A stretch of DNA of 64,000 bases. It comes from Brevibacterium senegalense. Its GTDB lineage: Bacteria > Actinomycetota > Actinomycetes > Actinomycetales > Brevibacteriaceae. The stretch spans positions 209,977 through 273,976 of the forward strand of contig NZ_HE978600.1 in the NCBI RefSeq assembly GCF_000285835.1, given 5' to 3'. The position numbers and the translations under genes are program-made. Positions 1-11,068 of the stretch are shown one piece after another (within the stretch, counting starts at the first letter, position 1; the number at the start of each line of letters is the position of its first letter). The notes beneath the pieces are model-generated. The model did not search any database. It was given only the letters and a program-made list of their open reading frames with translations, and was not told the DNA's origin.

Positions 1-1787
1 ACCGTCGCCGCGCGCACACGGGCGACGGAGCCGAACCTCGCCAGCAGGGCCTTCTGCCGCGCCGGCCCCAAACCGGGGATCCCGTCGAGGGCCGACGCCG
101 TCGCGGACGCGGCCCGCTTCTTCCGGTGGTACGTGATCGCGAAGCGGTGGGCCTCGTCGCGGATCCGCTGGAGCAGGTAGAGGCCCTCCGAGCTGCGTGG
201 GAAGACCGTGGGGTACTCCTCGCCGGGCAGCCAGACCTCCTCGAGGCGCTTCGCCAGACCCGCGACGGCGATCTGCGCGAGCCCCAGGTCGTCGAGGGCG
301 CGCCGCGCGGCCGCCACCTGCGGCGGACCGCCGTCGACCAGCAGCAGCGACGGGCGGTAGCCGAACCGCTCGTCGGGCTCCTCCGCCGCGAGGCTCTCGA
401 GATAGCGGGTGAAGCGCCGGGACACGACGTCGTACATCGCGGACGTGTCGTCGCGCGCGGCGTCCCCGCGCACAGAGAAGTGCCGGTAGTCGCGCTTGAG
501 CGGCAGCCCGTCCTCGAAGACGACGAGCGAGCCCACGACGTCCTGCCCCTGCGTGTGCGAGTTGTCGATGCACTCGATCCGCATGGGCGGTTCGTCGAGC
601 CCCAGGACCTCGTGCACCTCGCGCATGGCCTCGCTGCGGGTCGTGAGGTCGGAGGCGCGGCGCGTGCGGTGCAGCACGAGGGACTGCTGGGCGTTCTGCC
701 GGACGGTCTCGAGCAGGGCGGCCTTCTCCCCCCGCTCAGGCACCCGCAGCGTCACCCGGCGACCGCCGCGACGCTCGCGCAGCCAGTCCGCGACGGTGTC
801 CGCGTCCTCCGGCAGCACGTCGACGAGCACCTCGGCCGGGACCCCCTGCGGGTCGACCTCCCCGTACGCCTGCCGCAGGTAGTCCGCGACCAGCTGGGCC
901 GGTGTCGCGTCCTCGAGGCGCTCGACGATCCAGCCGCGCTCACCGCGGATACGCCCGCCGCGCACGTGGAAGACCTGGACCGCGGCCTCGAGCTCGTCAT
1001 AGTGGACGGCGAAGACATCGCAGTCCGCATTCATCGAGAGCACGACGGCGTTCTTCGCCAGCACCTTCTCCAGCGCCTGGATCTCGTCGCGCAGGCGGGC
1101 GGCCCGCTCGTAGTCCAGCTCCTGGGCCGCGTTCGCCATCTCCTTCTTCCGCTGGGAGATGAGCGTGCCGGTGGAGCCGGACATGAAGTCCCCGATCCCG
1201 CGGACCAGCTCGCGGTGCTCGTCCTCCGACACCCGCCCCACGCACGGGGCGGAGCACTTGTCGATGTAGCCCAGCAGGCAGGGGCGGCCGCTGCGTTCCG
1301 CGCGCTGGAGGACGCCGGACGTGCACGTGCGGACGGGGAACACCTGGAGCAGCAGGTCGAGAGACTCGCGGATCGCCCAGGCCTGGCCGAACGGTCCGTA
1401 GTACGTGATGCCCTTCTTCCGCTTGCCGCGCGTCACGTAGACGCGCGGGATGCGGTCCTTCGTCGTGATCGCGAGGTACGGGTAGGACTTGTCGTCCCGG
1501 AACATGACGTTGAACCGCGGACTGAACTCGCGGATCCACGTCCACTCCAGCTGGAGTGCCTCGACCTCCGTTCCGACGACGGTCCATTCGACGGACGCCG
1601 CGGAGTGCACCATGCGGAACGTGCGGGGGTGGAGGCCCGCCGGATCCGCGAAGTACGAGTTGAGCCGCTGCCGGAGGTTCTTCGCCTTGCCCACGTAGAG
1701 GATCCGCCGGTCCTCGTCGCGGAAGCGGTAGACGCCGGGGGATGTGGGGATCTCCCCCGACGCGGGACGGTACTCACTGGGGTCCAC
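1..1787 (-). CDS. uvrC: UvrABC system protein C (excinuclease subunit), 3' end cut by window edge
   Basis: UvrC makes both incisions around a lesion after UvrA and UvrB have loaded. About 595 residues are visible. A GIY-YIG nuclease domain lies near residues 13-95 (PGVYRF, then [13 protein letters not shown]). A UVR helix that contacts UvrB is near 210-245 ([14 protein letters not shown]). The RNase H-like endonuclease region is near 370-530 ([25 protein letters not shown]). The helix-hairpin-helix domain is just entered ([17 protein letters not shown]) when the sequence ends. The GTG start at 1787 overlaps the uvrA stop by 14 nt, so translation is probably coupled to uvrA. Identity is clear; only the extreme C-terminus is missing. 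Confidence 0.96.
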   Translation of the reverse strand, partial: MDPSEYRPASGEIPTSPGVYRFRDEDRRILYVGKAKNLRQRLNSYFADPAGLHPRTFRMVHSAASVEWTVVGTEVEALQLEWTWIREFSPRFNVMFRDDKSYPYLAITTKDRIPRVYVTRGKRKKGITYYGPFGQAWAIRESLDLLLQVFPVRTCTSGVLQRAERSGRPCLLGYIDKCSAPCVGRVSEDEHRELVRGIGDFMSGSTGTLISQRKKEMANAAQELDYERAARLRDEIQALEKVLAKNAVVLSMNADCDVFAVHYDELEAAVQVFHVRGGRIRGERGWIVERLEDATPAQLVADYLRQAYGEVDPQGVPAEVLVDVLPEDADTVADWLRERRGGRRVTLRVPERGEKAALLETVRQNAQQSLVLHRTRRASDLTTRSEAMREVHEVLGLDEPPMRIECIDNSHTQGQDVVGSLVVFEDGLPLKRDYRHFSVRGDAARDDTSAMYDVVSRRFTRYLESLAAEEPDERFGYRPSLLLVDGGPPQVAAARRALDDLGLAQIAVAGLAKRLEEVWLPGEEYPTVFPRSSEGLYLLQRIRDEAHRFAITYHRKKRAASATASALDGIPGLGPARQKALLARFGSVARVRAAT

Positions 1788-4689
1788 GGACCCCCCTCCG
1801 CGCCAGCACCTCTGCGAGGTACTCGCCCGTGTGGCTGCCGGGGACCTGCGCGACCTCCTCCGGCGTGCCCTCAGCGACGACGGTGCCGCCGCCGCGGCCG
1901 CCCTCCGGCCCCAGGTCGATGATGTGGTCCGCGCTGGCGATGACATCGAGGTTGTGCTCGATGACGAGGACCGTGTTGCCCTTGTCGACGAGGCTCTGGA
2001 GGACGGTCAGGAGGCGCGAGATGTCCTCGAAGTGCAGGCCCGTCGTGGGCTCGTCCAAGACGTAGACGGTGCGCCCGCGGGTGCGCTTCTGCAGCTCCGC
2101 GGCGAGCTTGACGCGCTGCGCCTCGCCGCCGGACAGGGTCGTCGCGGGCTGGCCCAAGCGCACATAGCCCAGGCCTACGTCCACGAGGGTGACGAGGTGG
2201 CGCGCGATCGCGGGCACGGCCTCGAAGAAGCTGGCGGCCTCCTCGATCGGCATGTCGAGCACCTCCGCGATCGACTTCCCCTTGAAGGTCGCCTCGAGCG
2301 TCTCCCGGTTGTAGCGGGCGCCGTCGCAGACCTCGCACGGGACGTACACGTCCGGCAGGAAGTTCATCTCGATCTTGATCGTGCCGTCGCCCTTGCAGTT
2401 CTCGCAGCGCCCGCCCTTGACGTTGAACGAGAACCGGCCCGGCTGGTAGCCGCGGATCCGGGACACCTCCGTCTCCGAGAAGAGGCGGCGCACGTGGTCG
2501 AAGACGCCCGTGTACGTGGCGGGGTTGGACCGCGGCGTCCGGCCGATGGGCGACTGGTCGACGTGGATGACCCTGTCGAGGTGCTCCAGACCGGTCACGC
2601 GCTTGTGGCGGCCCGGGACGCGCTTGGCGCGGTTGAGCTTGTTCGCCAGCTCCGTGTAGAGGATGTCGTTCACGAGGGTCGACTTGCCGGAGCCGGAGAC
2701 GCCGGTGACCGCGGTGAGCACGCCCAGCGGGAACTCGACCGTCACGTCCCTGAGGTTGTTCTCGCGGGCGCGCTCGACGCGGAGCGTGCGCTCCGGATCC
2801 GCCGCCCGCCGCTGGTCGGGCACCGCGATGCTGCGACGTCCGGACAGGTAGTCGCCCGTGAGCGAGCGGGGAGCGTCGGCCAGGCCCGCCACCGGTCCGG
2901 AGTAGACGATCTCGCCCCCGTGCTCGCCGGCGCGCGGACCGATGTCGACGATCCAGTCCGCCGCGTCGATCGTCTCCTCGTCGTGCTCGACGACGATGAG
3001 GGTGTTGCCCAGGTCGCGCAGCTTCGCGAGCGTGCCGATGAGGCGCCGGTTGTCCCGCTGGTGCAGGCCGATGCTGGGCTCGTCGAGCACGTAGAGGACG
3101 CCCACGAGGCCGGAGCCGATCTGCGTGGCCAGGCGGATCCGCTGCGCCTCCCCGCCGGAGAGCGTCCCGGCCGTCCGGTCGAGACTCAGGTAGTCGAGAC
3201 CCACGTCCAGCAGGAACCGCAGGCGGGCGTTGATCTCCTTCATGACCTGCGCGGCGACCTGCGCGTCCCGGTCGGACAGGGTGAGTCCGGCAAGGAACTC
3301 CGCGGCCTCGTCGATCGGCTTGCGCGACAGATCCGCGATCGAGATCCCGCCCACGGTGACAGCGAGGACCTCCGGACGCAGGCGCGCGCCCTCGCAGACG
3401 GTGCACGGGATCTCCCGCATGTACTCCTCGTACCGCTCCCGGGACGACTCGGATTCCGTCTCCTGGTGCTTGCGGAGGATGTACTGGACGACGCCCTCGA
3501 ATCCGGTCGAGTAGGTGCGCTCGCGGCCGAACCGGTTGCGGTAGCGGACCTGCACCTTGTGGTCCTTGCCGTCCAGCAGTGCGCGACGCGCGGCGGCGGG
3601 GAGGTCCTTCCACGGGGTGACGAGGTCGAAGCCCAGGTCGTCGCCCAGGCCCTTGACGATGCGCAGGAAGTACTGGGACGTCGTCTTCCCGGTGGCCCAC
3701 GGCGCGATCGCGCCCTCCGTGAGGGTGAGGTCCTCGTCCGGGACGACGAGGGACTCGTCGACACTCAGCCGCGTCCCGATGCCGTCGCACGCCGGGCACG
3801 CGCCGAAGGGCGCGTTGAACGAGAAGGTGCGGGGTTCGATCTCGTCGAGGACGAGGGGGTGGTCGTTGGGGCAGCGGAGATTCTCCGAGAACGTCCGCAC
3901 CGTCCCCTCGTCGACCAGTTCGACGTCGATCCGACCCTCCGCCAGCCCCAGGCCGGTCTCAACGGAGTCCGCGAGGCGCTGTCGGATCCCCTCGCGCACC
4001 ACCACGCGGTCGACGATGACGGAGATCGTGTGCTTGTACTGCTTCTTCAGCTCCGGCGGATCGTCCAGGCGGATCTGCTCGCCGTCGACGACGGCGCGGG
4101 AGTAGCCCTGCGCCAGCAGCTGCGGGAACAGGTCCTTGAACTCGCCCTTCCGATTGCGGACCAGGGGGGCGGCGATGATGAGCTTCGTGCGCTCCGGCAG
4201 CTCGAGGAGACGGTCCACGATCTGCTGCGGCGACTGCTTCTCGATCTCCTCCCCGCACGTGGGGCAGTGCGGGATCCCGATCCGGGCCCAGAGGAGGCGC
4301 AGGAAGTCGTGGACCTCCGTGATCGTGCCCACGGTGGAGCGGGGGTTCTTCGACGTCGACTTCTGATCGATCGACACCGCCGGCGACAGGCCCTCGATGA
4401 AGTCGACGTCCGGCTTGTCGACCTGCCCCAGGAACTGCCGGGCGTAGGACGACAGGGACTCCACGTAGCGGCGCTGGCCCTCCGCGAAGATCGTGTCGAA
4501 GGCCAGCGAGGACTTGCCCGACCCGCTCAAACCGGTGAACACAACCATCGAGTCGCGCGGGATCGTGACGGAGGCGCTCTTGAGGTTGTGGGCGCGGGCG
4601 CCCTGCACCCGGATGACGGGGGCGTCGTCGTGCGTGCGGCCGTCCGGTGCGGTGCGCGGGAACTGGTCCGTGGAGCTCTGCATTTTCAC
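1774..4689 (-). CDS. uvrA: UvrABC system protein A, damage-recognition ATPase
   Basis: UvrA is the dimeric ABC-type ATPase that finds DNA damage and delivers UvrB. About 970 residues, the normal length. There are two ABC modules: Walker [15 protein letters not shown] in the first and [14 protein letters not shown] in the second. Signature motifs [11 protein letters not shown] and [11 protein letters not shown] are each followed by a DEP(S/T)GLH Walker B region. Zinc-finger cysteines are visible ([34 protein letters not shown]). Two starts are possible: ATG at 4683 behind GGGGGAG, or GTG at 4689, six bases after a TACAGT -10 box, which would make the mRNA leaderless. I chose 4689; the difference is two residues. 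uvrC follows with an overlap. Confidence 0.97.
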   Translation of the reverse strand: MKMQSSTDQFPRTAPDGRTHDDAPVIRVQGARAHNLKSASVTIPRDSMVVFTGLSGSGKSSLAFDTIFAEGQRRYVESLSSYARQFLGQVDKPDVDFIEGLSPAVSIDQKSTSKNPRSTVGTITEVHDFLRLLWARIGIPHCPTCGEEIEKQSPQQIVDRLLELPERTKLIIAAPLVRNRKGEFKDLFPQLLAQGYSRAVVDGEQIRLDDPPELKKQYKHTISVIVDRVVVREGIRQRLADSVETGLGLAEGRIDVELVDEGTVRTFSENLRCPNDHPLVLDEIEPRTFSFNAPFGACPACDGIGTRLSVDESLVVPDEDLTLTEGAIAPWATGKTTSQYFLRIVKGLGDDLGFDLVTPWKDLPAAARRALLDGKDHKVQVRYRNRFGRERTYSTGFEGVVQYILRKHQETESESSRERYEEYMREIPCTVCEGARLRPEVLAVTVGGISIADLSRKPIDEAAEFLAGLTLSDRDAQVAAQVMKEINARLRFLLDVGLDYLSLDRTAGTLSGGEAQRIRLATQIGSGLVGVLYVLDEPSIGLHQRDNRRLIGTLAKLRDLGNTLIVVEHDEETIDAADWIVDIGPRAGEHGGEIVYSGPVAGLADAPRSLTGDYLSGRRSIAVPDQRRAADPERTLRVERARENNLRDVTVEFPLGVLTAVTGVSGSGKSTLVNDILYTELANKLNRAKRVPGRHKRVTGLEHLDRVIHVDQSPIGRTPRSNPATYTGVFDHVRRLFSETEVSRIRGYQPGRFSFNVKGGRCENCKGDGTIKIEMNFLPDVYVPCEVCDGARYNRETLEATFKGKSIAEVLDMPIEEAASFFEAVPAIARHLVTLVDVGLGYVRLGQPATTLSGGEAQRVKLAAELQKRTRGRTVYVLDEPTTGLHFEDISRLLTVLQSLVDKGNTVLVIEHNLDVIASADHIIDLGPEGGRGGGTVVAEGTPEEVAQVPGSHTGEYLAEVLARRGVRGPQ

Positions 4690-4695
4690 TCCCCC

Positions 4696-4701
4696 ACTGT
4701 A
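4696..4701 (-). promoter_or_regulatory. candidate -10 box for leaderless uvrA mRNA
   Basis: TACAGT on the minus strand is followed by exactly six bases (GGGGGA) and then an in-frame GTG of uvrA. This spacing places the transcription start at the start codon. Confidence 0.5.
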
Positions 4702-4720
4702 TCGACCGGGACGGACGCAC

Positions 4721-7231
4721 TCACTCCTCTGTGAGGGGACCCACCCCGTCGATGCGGAGGACGACCTCGCCGGCCTCGTCGCTGGCGGGCAGGTCGACGG
4801 TCGCGCGGATGGACCAGTCGCCGTCGCCCTGCGGGTCCGCCAGCACCTGCCGCACGCGCCACGTGTCCGCTCCCCGCTCGATGTGCACCATCCGCGCGGA
4901 GCGTGCGTCCGCGTCGATGCCCAGATCGTCGTACTCGTCGTAGAAGGACTCGATCGCGTCCTCCCACTCGCGCGCACCCCAGCCGGACTCCCCGTCGAGC
5001 GCGCCCAGCTCGCGGTAGGCGGCGCGTTCAGCCAGCAGGACACGGTGGAACAGCGCGTTCCGGACGGCGGCCGTGAACCGGCGCTCGTCGGAGGTGAATG
5101 TCCGCTCCAGCGCGTGGAGCGCGACGTCGGGCAGCTCCTCCCCCGGTTCCGCGAGTGCGGCCCACTCCTCGACGAGGCTCGAGTCGACGCGGACGACCAG
5201 ATCGCCCAGCCACGTGATGATGTCCTCGAGCTCCTCGCCGCGCCGGTCGACCGGGACCGTCTGGACGAGGGCGCGCCACACGTCGAGGAGGTAGCGCAGG
5301 AGACCGCCCTCCACGCGGGCGATGCCGTAGTAGGCGACGAACTGCGAGAAGTTCATCGACTGCTCGATCATGTCCGCGACGATCGCCTTGGGCTCGATGC
5401 CGATCTCGCGCACCCACGGCGCGGTCTCCGCGTAGGCGTCGAACGCGGCCTCGAGGACCTCGCCGTTGGGCCGGGGCACGTCGAGGGAGTCGAGGATCTC
5501 CATCCGCTCCGCGTACTCGACGCCCTCCGCCTTGAGTGCCGCCACCTCGTCGCCCTTGATGCGGTCCAGCTGGCCGCGGATGATGTGGTGCTGGATCTGC
5601 GTCGTCGCCTCGATGACGCTCAGCGCGTCGAGCGCCCAGGTCTCCGACTGCTCGTCGAAGAGGTCGAGGGCCGCCAGCGCGAACGGGCTGAGCGGCTGGT
5701 TGAGAGCGAAGTCCGGGCCCAGGTCCGCGCTCAGCGCGTACTCGACGCGGCCGTCGTCCGTCACGGTCCGCTCGATGACGCCGCCGACCAGCAGGCTGCG
5801 ACCGATCCGCAGCGCCCGCAGCATGAGGTCGAGGATCCGCTCGCGGGACTCGTGGGTGCGCTCGAGGAAGTCGCGGATCGTGTGGACGCCCGCGTGCGGA
5901 CGCGCCAGCAGGTTCACGATCATCGAGTGGGTGATCCGCATGTGCGAGCGCAGCTGCTCCGGGGTGCCCGTCTCCAGGTTCTGGAACGTCTGCTGCGACC
6001 AGCCCACGTGGCCCTCGGGCGCCTTCTTCCGCTTGACCCGCTTCTGCTTCTTGGGATCGGACCCCGCCTTCGCGAGCGCGACCGCGTTCTCGATCTCGTG
6101 CTCCGGCGCCTGTGCGACGACGTAGCCCACGGAGTCGAAGCCCGCGCGGCCGGCGCGGCCGGCGATCTGCTGGAACTCGCGCACCTGCAGCTGCCGGACC
6201 CGGCGGCCGTCGAACTTGGCCAGCGAGGTGAAGAGCACCGTCCGGATGGGCACGTTGATGCCCACTCCCAGCGTGTCCGTCCCGCACACGACGCTCAGCA
6301 GGCCCGTGAGTGCCAGGTGCTCCACGAGTCGTCGGTACCGGGGCAGCATGCCGGCGTGGTGCACGCCCACGCCGCCCAGGACCAGTCGCCGGAGTGTGAC
6401 CCCGAAGCCCTTGCCGAAGCGGAAGCCGCGCACCTCCTGGGCGATCGCGTCCCGCTGCTCCCGTGTCGTCAGGTTGGCCGCGAGGATCGACTGCGCGAGC
6501 TCCACGGAGCGCGCCTGGACGAACGAGACGACGTAGACGGGCGCGCGGTCCTCCGCGACGAGCGAGGCGAGCTTCTCCAGCAGGGGCGAGGTCGAGTACT
6601 CGTACTCGAGCGGGACCGGTCGCTGCGCGGAGCCGATGTGCGCGGTGTCACGGCCGGTCAGGTCCGTGAGGCGCTGGGAGATGTCCGTCGTGTCACCCAG
6701 CGTCGCGGACATGAGGACGAACTGGGCCTGCGGCATCTCGAGCAGCGGCACCTGCCACGCCCAGCCGCGCTGCGGATCCCCGAAGTAGTGGAACTCGTCC
6801 ATGACGACGAGCGCGACGTCCAGCTCACCGCCCTCGCGCAGGGCGTGGTTCGCGAGGATCTCCGCGGTCGCGCAGATGACCGGCGCCTCCGGGTTCACGG
6901 AGCTGTCGCCGGTCACCATGCCCACGTTCTCGCGCCCCAGCGCTTCGACGAGCGAGAAGAACTTCTCGCTCACGAGTGCCTTGAGCGGCGCGGTGTAGTA
7001 CGCGGTCCGGCCCGTCGACACCGCGTAGTACAGCGCCGCGAGTGCCACCATCGACTTGCCGGAGCCGGTGGGCGTCGCAACGATCGTGTTGTCGCCCGCG
7101 AGCACGGAGAGGATCGCGTCCTCCTGCGCGGGGTACAGGCTCATCCCGCTCTCCCGCACATGCGTCTCGAACGTCTCCCAGACGGTGTCGGCGTCTGCGA
7201 AGTCGTCGGGGATCTGCGGGAGTCGGGACAC
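4721..7231 (-). CDS. superfamily 2 DEAD/DEAH-box helicase with DUF3516-type C-terminus
   Basis: This is an ATP-dependent RNA or DNA helicase of the actinobacterial Ski2-like group. About 836 residues. Helicase motifs appear in order: ATPTGSGKS (motif I, near residue 45), MDEFHYFGD (motif II, DExH), SATL (motif III), GVGINVPIR (motif V) and [10 protein letters not shown] (motif VI). A lysine-rich linker ([10 protein letters not shown]) leads into a long all-helical C-terminal domain of the DUF3516 type. Its substrate is unknown; related proteins are thought to act in RNA metabolism. The GTG start at 7231 has AGGAG eight bases upstream. uvrA starts 31 nt downstream behind its own -10 box. A repair role next to uvrA is possible, but position alone does not show it. 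Confidence 0.88.
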   Translation of the reverse strand: MSRLPQIPDDFADADTVWETFETHVRESGMSLYPAQEDAILSVLAGDNTIVATPTGSGKSMVALAALYYAVSTGRTAYYTAPLKALVSEKFFSLVEALGRENVGMVTGDSSVNPEAPVICATAEILANHALREGGELDVALVVMDEFHYFGDPQRGWAWQVPLLEMPQAQFVLMSATLGDTTDISQRLTDLTGRDTAHIGSAQRPVPLEYEYSTSPLLEKLASLVAEDRAPVYVVSFVQARSVELAQSILAANLTTREQRDAIAQEVRGFRFGKGFGVTLRRLVLGGVGVHHAGMLPRYRRLVEHLALTGLLSVVCGTDTLGVGINVPIRTVLFTSLAKFDGRRVRQLQVREFQQIAGRAGRAGFDSVGYVVAQAPEHEIENAVALAKAGSDPKKQKRVKRKKAPEGHVGWSQQTFQNLETGTPEQLRSHMRITHSMIVNLLARPHAGVHTIRDFLERTHESRERILDLMLRALRIGRSLLVGGVIERTVTDDGRVEYALSADLGPDFALNQPLSPFALAALDLFDEQSETWALDALSVIEATTQIQHHIIRGQLDRIKGDEVAALKAEGVEYAERMEILDSLDVPRPNGEVLEAAFDAYAETAPWVREIGIEPKAIVADMIEQSMNFSQFVAYYGIARVEGGLLRYLLDVWRALVQTVPVDRRGEELEDIITWLGDLVVRVDSSLVEEWAALAEPGEELPDVALHALERTFTSDERRFTAAVRNALFHRVLLAERAAYRELGALDGESGWGAREWEDAIESFYDEYDDLGIDADARSARMVHIERGADTWRVRQVLADPQGDGDWSIRATVDLPASDEAGEVVLRIDGVGPLTEE

Positions 7232-7265
7232 GCGGGGGCTCCTGGGCTCGAGGGGTAGTGTCAGT

Positions 7266-7284
7266 GCACGGGGCGCACCCGTGC
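7266..7284. repeat. 7-bp inverted repeat between divergent genes
   Basis: GCACGGG and CCCGTGC form a perfect inverted repeat around a 5-base spacer. It lies in the about 100-base region separating the minus-strand helicase from the plus-strand YciI gene. The placement suits an operator or a transcript hairpin, but no regulator is recognised nearby. Confidence 0.4.
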
Positions 7285-7331
7285 TCCGAGACGAGTATCG
7301 CACTCGCACCCGACCGACACACAGGAGAGCC

Positions 7332-7619
7332 ATGGCAGTCTTCGCCGTCACCTACACCTACGGCCCCGATACGGAGAAGCGGATGGGGGTCCGCCCGGCC
7401 CACCGCGAGTGGCAGGCCGCGCAGCTGGAGGCCGGTCGCCTGCTGGCGTCCGGACCGCTCGAGGACGAGCTGACGCCCGGCGGCCTGCTGATCCTCCGCG
7501 GCAAGGACAAGGAGGAGATCGCGACCCTGCTGGCGCAGGACCCGTACGCGGACGCGGGCGTCATCGACGACACGACGATCCGTGCGTGGACCCCCGTGTT
7601 CGGCCCCTTCGAGGCCTGA
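7332..7619 (+). CDS. YciI family protein
   Basis: A 95-residue protein of the YciI-like, dimeric alpha/beta ferredoxin-like family, whose biochemical role is mostly unknown. The N-terminus reads FAVTYTYGPDTEKRMGVRPAHREW, and the family's conserved features are a histidine in the R-x-x-H region and a mid-protein aspartate. Here R-PAHREW and the later QDPYADAGV fit. The ATG at 7332 has a strong AGGAGAG four bases before it. The gene stands alone on the plus strand, divergent from the helicase and convergent with terC, with a shared terminator hairpin downstream. Function cannot be assigned beyond the family; some relatives are linked to small-molecule degradation or stress. Confidence 0.85.
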   Translation: MAVFAVTYTYGPDTEKRMGVRPAHREWQAAQLEAGRLLASGPLEDELTPGGLLILRGKDKEEIATLLAQDPYADAGVIDDTTIRAWTPVFGPFEA

Positions 7620-7640
7620 TCCGACCCCACCACCGCCGAG

Positions 7641-7670
7641 GCCCCGGTCACCTGTCCAGGTGACCGGGGC
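7641..7670. terminator. bidirectional hairpin terminator between yciI-like and terC
   Basis: A perfect 13-bp stem (GCCCCGGTCACCT paired with AGGTGACCGGGGC) around a GTCC loop lies between the convergent ends of the YciI gene and terC. There is no T tract on either side, as is common for actinobacterial terminators. Confidence 0.85.
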
Positions 7671-7700
7671 CCACGCATACGGCCGGGTGGGGACAGCGGA

Positions 7701-8693
7701 TCAGTCGCGCCGCAGGGGCGCCTCCTGGGTCCGCTTCATCGCGATGAGGCTCGCGACGGTGGCGACGACCATCGCGAGGACGATGAAGCCCAGCGACTGC
7801 CACGTCGTGATGACCGGCACCTGCGAGGTGAAGGACTCCGGCAGCCACTCCGTCTCGTGGAGGGCGTGCAGGAACAGCTTCACACCGATGAAGGCGAGGA
7901 TCGCGGCGATGCCGTAGTGCAGGTACGGGAGTTTGTCGAGCAGGCCGCCCAGCAGGAAGTACAGCTGACGCAGTCCCATGAGCGCGAAGACGTTCGCCGT
8001 GAACACGAGGAACGGATCCTGCGTGATGCCGAAGATGGCGGGGATCGAGTCGAGCGCGAACATGATGTCCGTCGTGCCGATCGCGATGAACACGATGAGC
8101 ATGGGAGTGAAGAACTTCTTCCCGTCGATCGTGACGCGCAGCTTGTTCTCGTGGTACTCGTCCGTGATGTTGATCCGCTTGCGGAGGAAGCGGATGAACC
8201 CGTTCTCCGCGTCCTCGTCGTCCTCGCCGCTGAACGCCTGGCGCCACGCGGTCCACAGGAGGAAGGCGCCGAAGAGGAAGAACACCTCGATGAAGCGCTC
8301 GATGATCGCGGAGCCCGCGACGATGAAGATGCCGCGGAAGATGAGGGCGAGGATGATGCCCACCATGAGCACCTGTTGCTGGTACTTCTTGGGCACCGAG
8401 AAGCCGCTCATGATGATGACGAACACGAACAGGTTGTCGATGCTGAGGCTGTACTCCGTCAGCCAGCCGGCGAGGAACTGTCCGCCGTGCTCCGCATCGC
8501 CCATCGCGAAGAGGACGCCGGCGAAGACGAGGGCGAGGCCCACGTAGAACGCGACCCACAGCGAGGCCTCCTTCATGGAGGGCGTGTGGGGCCGCTTGAT
8601 GACCATGAGGAGGTCGGCGACGAGGATCAGCACGAGCACGACACTCGAGACGACCTCGAACACGTGGTAGGGATCCTGGAAGAACTCTTGCAT
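7701..8693 (-). CDS. TerC/Alx family integral membrane protein
   Basis: This is a TerC family membrane protein of 330 residues with eight or nine predicted hydrophobic segments. The two family signature helices are present: SLSIDNLFVFVIIMSGF (near residue 83) and FALDSIPAIFGIT (near residue 215). Their acidic residues line the proposed metal-ion path. Members such as Alx and YkoY are implicated in manganese export or metallation of secreted enzymes. The gene is single, downstream of uvrB, and preceded by a candidate yybP-ykoY Mn2+ riboswitch, which supports a manganese role. The ATG follows GAAAGG by about seven bases. Tellurite resistance, the family's historical name, is not implied. Confidence 0.9.
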   Translation of the reverse strand: MQEFFQDPYHVFEVVSSVVLVLILVADLLMVIKRPHTPSMKEASLWVAFYVGLALVFAGVLFAMGDAEHGGQFLAGWLTEYSLSIDNLFVFVIIMSGFSVPKKYQQQVLMVGIILALIFRGIFIVAGSAIIERFIEVFFLFGAFLLWTAWRQAFSGEDDEDAENGFIRFLRKRINITDEYHENKLRVTIDGKKFFTPMLIVFIAIGTTDIMFALDSIPAIFGITQDPFLVFTANVFALMGLRQLYFLLGGLLDKLPYLHYGIAAILAFIGVKLFLHALHETEWLPESFTSQVPVITTWQSLGFIVLAMVVATVASLIAMKRTQEAPLRRD

Positions 8694-8728
8694 GAGTGCC
8701 TTTCGGAGGAGAGTGGTCGCTGCACGCG

Positions 8729-8833
8729 GTCGAAAGTCTCTCCCACGGCCAGCGGCCGCTCCGCATCCGGATCCGCAGGATGGCTGCGATCGTGGTGACG
8801 AATGCGGAAGGTGTCGGGATACTCCCCTTCAAC
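8729..8833 (-). ncRNA. candidate yybP-ykoY manganese riboswitch upstream of terC
   Basis: The minus-strand leader carries the yybP-ykoY core: AAGGGGAGTA near its 5' end and GTGGGAGAGACTTT near its 3' end. The ends pair as a basal helix: GTTGAAGG (8833-8826) with CTTTCGAC (8736-8729), eight consecutive pairs including G-U. In the known class, Mn2+ binds where the two conserved loops dock, one containing GGGGAGUA. The gene controlled, TerC, is the commonest partner of this class. Only 35 nt separate the aptamer from the terC ATG and there is no intrinsic terminator, which points to control of translation start. This is a pattern match; a covariance-model search was not run. Confidence 0.75.
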
Positions 8834-8841
8834 GACGGTTC

Positions 8842-8847
8842 ATCGTA
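8842..8847 (-). promoter_or_regulatory. candidate -10 box for terC riboswitch transcript
   Basis: TACGAT fits the TANNNT pattern used throughout this window. It would start transcription at about 8835, within a few bases of the first paired base of the aptamer. The -35 region falls in the end of uvrB and is not recognisable. Confidence 0.5.
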
Positions 8848-8853
8848 CACCGA

Positions 8854-11031
8854 TCAGACGTGTCCCGCCTCCTTCATCTGCCGCAGCTCGCGCTTGAGGT
8901 CGCCCAGCTCGTCCCGCAGGCGGGCCGCGAGCTCGAACTGGAGGTCCGCCGCGGCCGCGTGCATCTGGTCGGTGAGCGTCGCGATGAGTTCGACGAGGTC
9001 CTCCGCCGGCGGCGCCAGCGGCGCTCCCGCACCCCGCGACGTGGAGAACGCCTCCCGCTGCTCGTCCGTGATCGTCGCGTTGAACCCGCGCTTGCCCTTG
9101 CCGTAGTCGAACTCCGCGAGGATCTCGCGGGTGTCCTCGTCCTCGCGCCGCAGGCGCTCCGTGATGTCGGAGAGCTTCTTGACGAGCGGCTGCGGGTCGA
9201 TGCCGTGCTCCTCGTTGTGCGCGATCTGCACCGCGCGCCGGCGGTCCGTCTCGTCGATCGCCTCGCGCATCGACCGTGTGATCGTGTCCGCGTACATGTG
9301 GACCTCGCCGTGCACGTTGCGGGCCGCGCGCCCGATCGTCTGGATGAGGGAGGTGGCCGACCGCAGGAAGCCCTCCTTGTCCGCGTCGAGGATCGACACG
9401 AGCGACACCTCCGGCAGATCGAGGCCCTCGCGCAGGAGGTTGATGCCCACGAGCACGTCGAAGTCGCCGGCCCGCAGCTCGCTCAGCAGCTCGACGCGGC
9501 GCAGCGTGTCGACGTCCGAGTGCAGGTACTCGACGCGCACCTGGTGCTCCAGCAGATAGTCCGTGAGGTCCTCCGCCATCTTCTTCGTGAGGGTCGTGAC
9601 GAGCACGCGCTCGTTCCGCTCGACGCGGACCCGGATCTGCTCGAGCAGGTCGTCGATCTGCCCGCGTGTGGGCTTCACCTCGATGCGGGGGTCGACGAGG
9701 CCGGTGGGGCGGATGATCTGCTCGACCGTCCCGTTCGCCCGCTCCAGTTCGAAGTCACCCGGGGTCGCGGACAGGTAGACGGTCTGGCCGATCCGGTCGA
9801 GGAACTCCCCGAACCGCAGGGGCCGGTTGTCGAGCGCGCTGGGCAGGCGGAACCCGTGGTCCACGAGGGTGCGCTTGCGCGACATGTCGCCCTCGTACAT
9901 GCCGCCGATCTGCGGCACCGTCACGTGGGACTCGTCGATGACGAGGAGGAAGTCCTCCGGGAAGTAGTCGAGGAGGCAGTTGGGGGCCGTGCCCGCGGCG
10001 CGCCCGTCGATGTGGCGCGAGTAGTTCTCGATGCCGGAGGTGAAGCCCATCGAGCGCATCATCTCCAGGTCGTAGGTGGTGCGCATCTTGAGCCGCTGCG
10101 CCTCCAGCAGCTTGTTCTGGCCCTCGAGCTCCTCCAGCCGCTCCTGCAGCTCCTGCTCGATGTCCGTGATCGCCCGCCCCATCCGCTGGTCGCCGGCGAC
10201 GTAGTGGCTGGCCGGGAAGATGTGGACGACCTCCTCCTCCCGCACGATCTCGCCGGTGAGCGGGTGGAGCGTGTAGAGCGATTCCACTTCGTCGCCGAAG
10301 AACTCGATCCGCAGCGCCAGTTCCTCGTACTGCGGGATGATCTCGACCGTGTCCCCCCGCACGCGGAACGTGCCCCGCGTGAAGGCGACGTCGTTGCGCG
10401 AGTACTGCATCGAGACGAACCGCTTGAGCAGTTCGTCCCGGTCCAGTTCGTCGCCCACCGACAGCGACACCATCCGGTCGACGTACTCCTCCGGTGTGCC
10501 CAGGCCGTAGATGCAGCTGACGGTCGAGACGACGACGACGTCGCGGCGGGTCAGCAGCGCGTTCGTGGCGGAGTGCCGCAGGCGCTCGACCTCGTCGTTA
10601 ATCGACGAGTCCTTCTCGATGAACGTGTCCGTCTGCGGGACGTAGGCCTCCGGCTGGTAGTAGTCGTAGTAGGACACGAAGTACTCGACCGCGTTGTGCG
10701 GCAGCAGCTGCCGGAACTCGTTCGCCAGCTGCGCGGCGAGCGTCTTGTTGTGCGCCATGACGAGCGTGGGCCGCTGCACCTGCTCGATGAGCCACGCGGT
10801 CGTCGCGGACTTGCCGGTGCCGGTGGCGCCCAGCAGGACGATGTCCTTCTCCCCCTGCTCCAGGCGCGCGGTCATGTCCGCGATCGCGGCCGGCTGGTCC
10901 CCCGACGGCGAGTAGTCCGACACGACCTGGAACGGCGCGACGGACCGGACGATGTCCGGACGGTGGCCCACCAGCGGCACGGGGCGGCTGGGGGCGTCCT
11001 GCGGGCGGGTGTCCGGGTGCTGCGGGTCCAT
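8854..11031 (-). CDS. uvrB: UvrABC system protein B, damage-verification helicase-like subunit
   Basis: UvrB is loaded by UvrA, verifies the lesion by inserting its beta-hairpin, then recruits UvrC. About 725 residues. Walker A is [11 protein letters not shown] near residue 75. The beta-hairpin region reads [22 protein letters not shown]. The DExx box is in [10 protein letters not shown], and motif VI appears as [10 protein letters not shown]. The UVR domain that binds UvrC is at the C-terminus ([18 protein letters not shown]). The ATG at 11031 has no Shine-Dalgarno but lies seven bases after TATCGT, fitting a leaderless mRNA; a GTG at 11061 is possible. The first about 40 residues are poorly conserved. 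The osmC-like gene is divergent. Confidence 0.96.
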   Translation of the reverse strand: MDPQHPDTRPQDAPSRPVPLVGHRPDIVRSVAPFQVVSDYSPSGDQPAAIADMTARLEQGEKDIVLLGATGTGKSATTAWLIEQVQRPTLVMAHNKTLAAQLANEFRQLLPHNAVEYFVSYYDYYQPEAYVPQTDTFIEKDSSINDEVERLRHSATNALLTRRDVVVVSTVSCIYGLGTPEEYVDRMVSLSVGDELDRDELLKRFVSMQYSRNDVAFTRGTFRVRGDTVEIIPQYEELALRIEFFGDEVESLYTLHPLTGEIVREEEVVHIFPASHYVAGDQRMGRAITDIEQELQERLEELEGQNKLLEAQRLKMRTTYDLEMMRSMGFTSGIENYSRHIDGRAAGTAPNCLLDYFPEDFLLVIDESHVTVPQIGGMYEGDMSRKRTLVDHGFRLPSALDNRPLRFGEFLDRIGQTVYLSATPGDFELERANGTVEQIIRPTGLVDPRIEVKPTRGQIDDLLEQIRVRVERNERVLVTTLTKKMAEDLTDYLLEHQVRVEYLHSDVDTLRRVELLSELRAGDFDVLVGINLLREGLDLPEVSLVSILDADKEGFLRSATSLIQTIGRAARNVHGEVHMYADTITRSMREAIDETDRRRAVQIAHNEEHGIDPQPLVKKLSDITERLRREDEDTREILAEFDYGKGKRGFNATITDEQREAFSTSRGAGAPLAPPAEDLVELIATLTDQMHAAAADLQFELAARLRDELGDLKRELRQMKEAGHV

Positions 11032-11038
11032 GGCACAC

Positions 11039-11044
11039 ACGATA
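11039..11044 (-). promoter_or_regulatory. candidate -10 box for leaderless uvrB mRNA
   Basis: TATCGT lies exactly seven bases before the ATG of uvrB at 11031, which has no ribosome binding site. I see no LexA box here. Confidence 0.45.
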
Positions 11045-11068
11045 GCGCGGAGGACGGACACGGGAACC

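Noticed and set aside
11032..11060. LexA/SOS box before uvrB, and likewise before uvrA
   Set aside because: No SOS-type palindrome is seen in either short upstream region.
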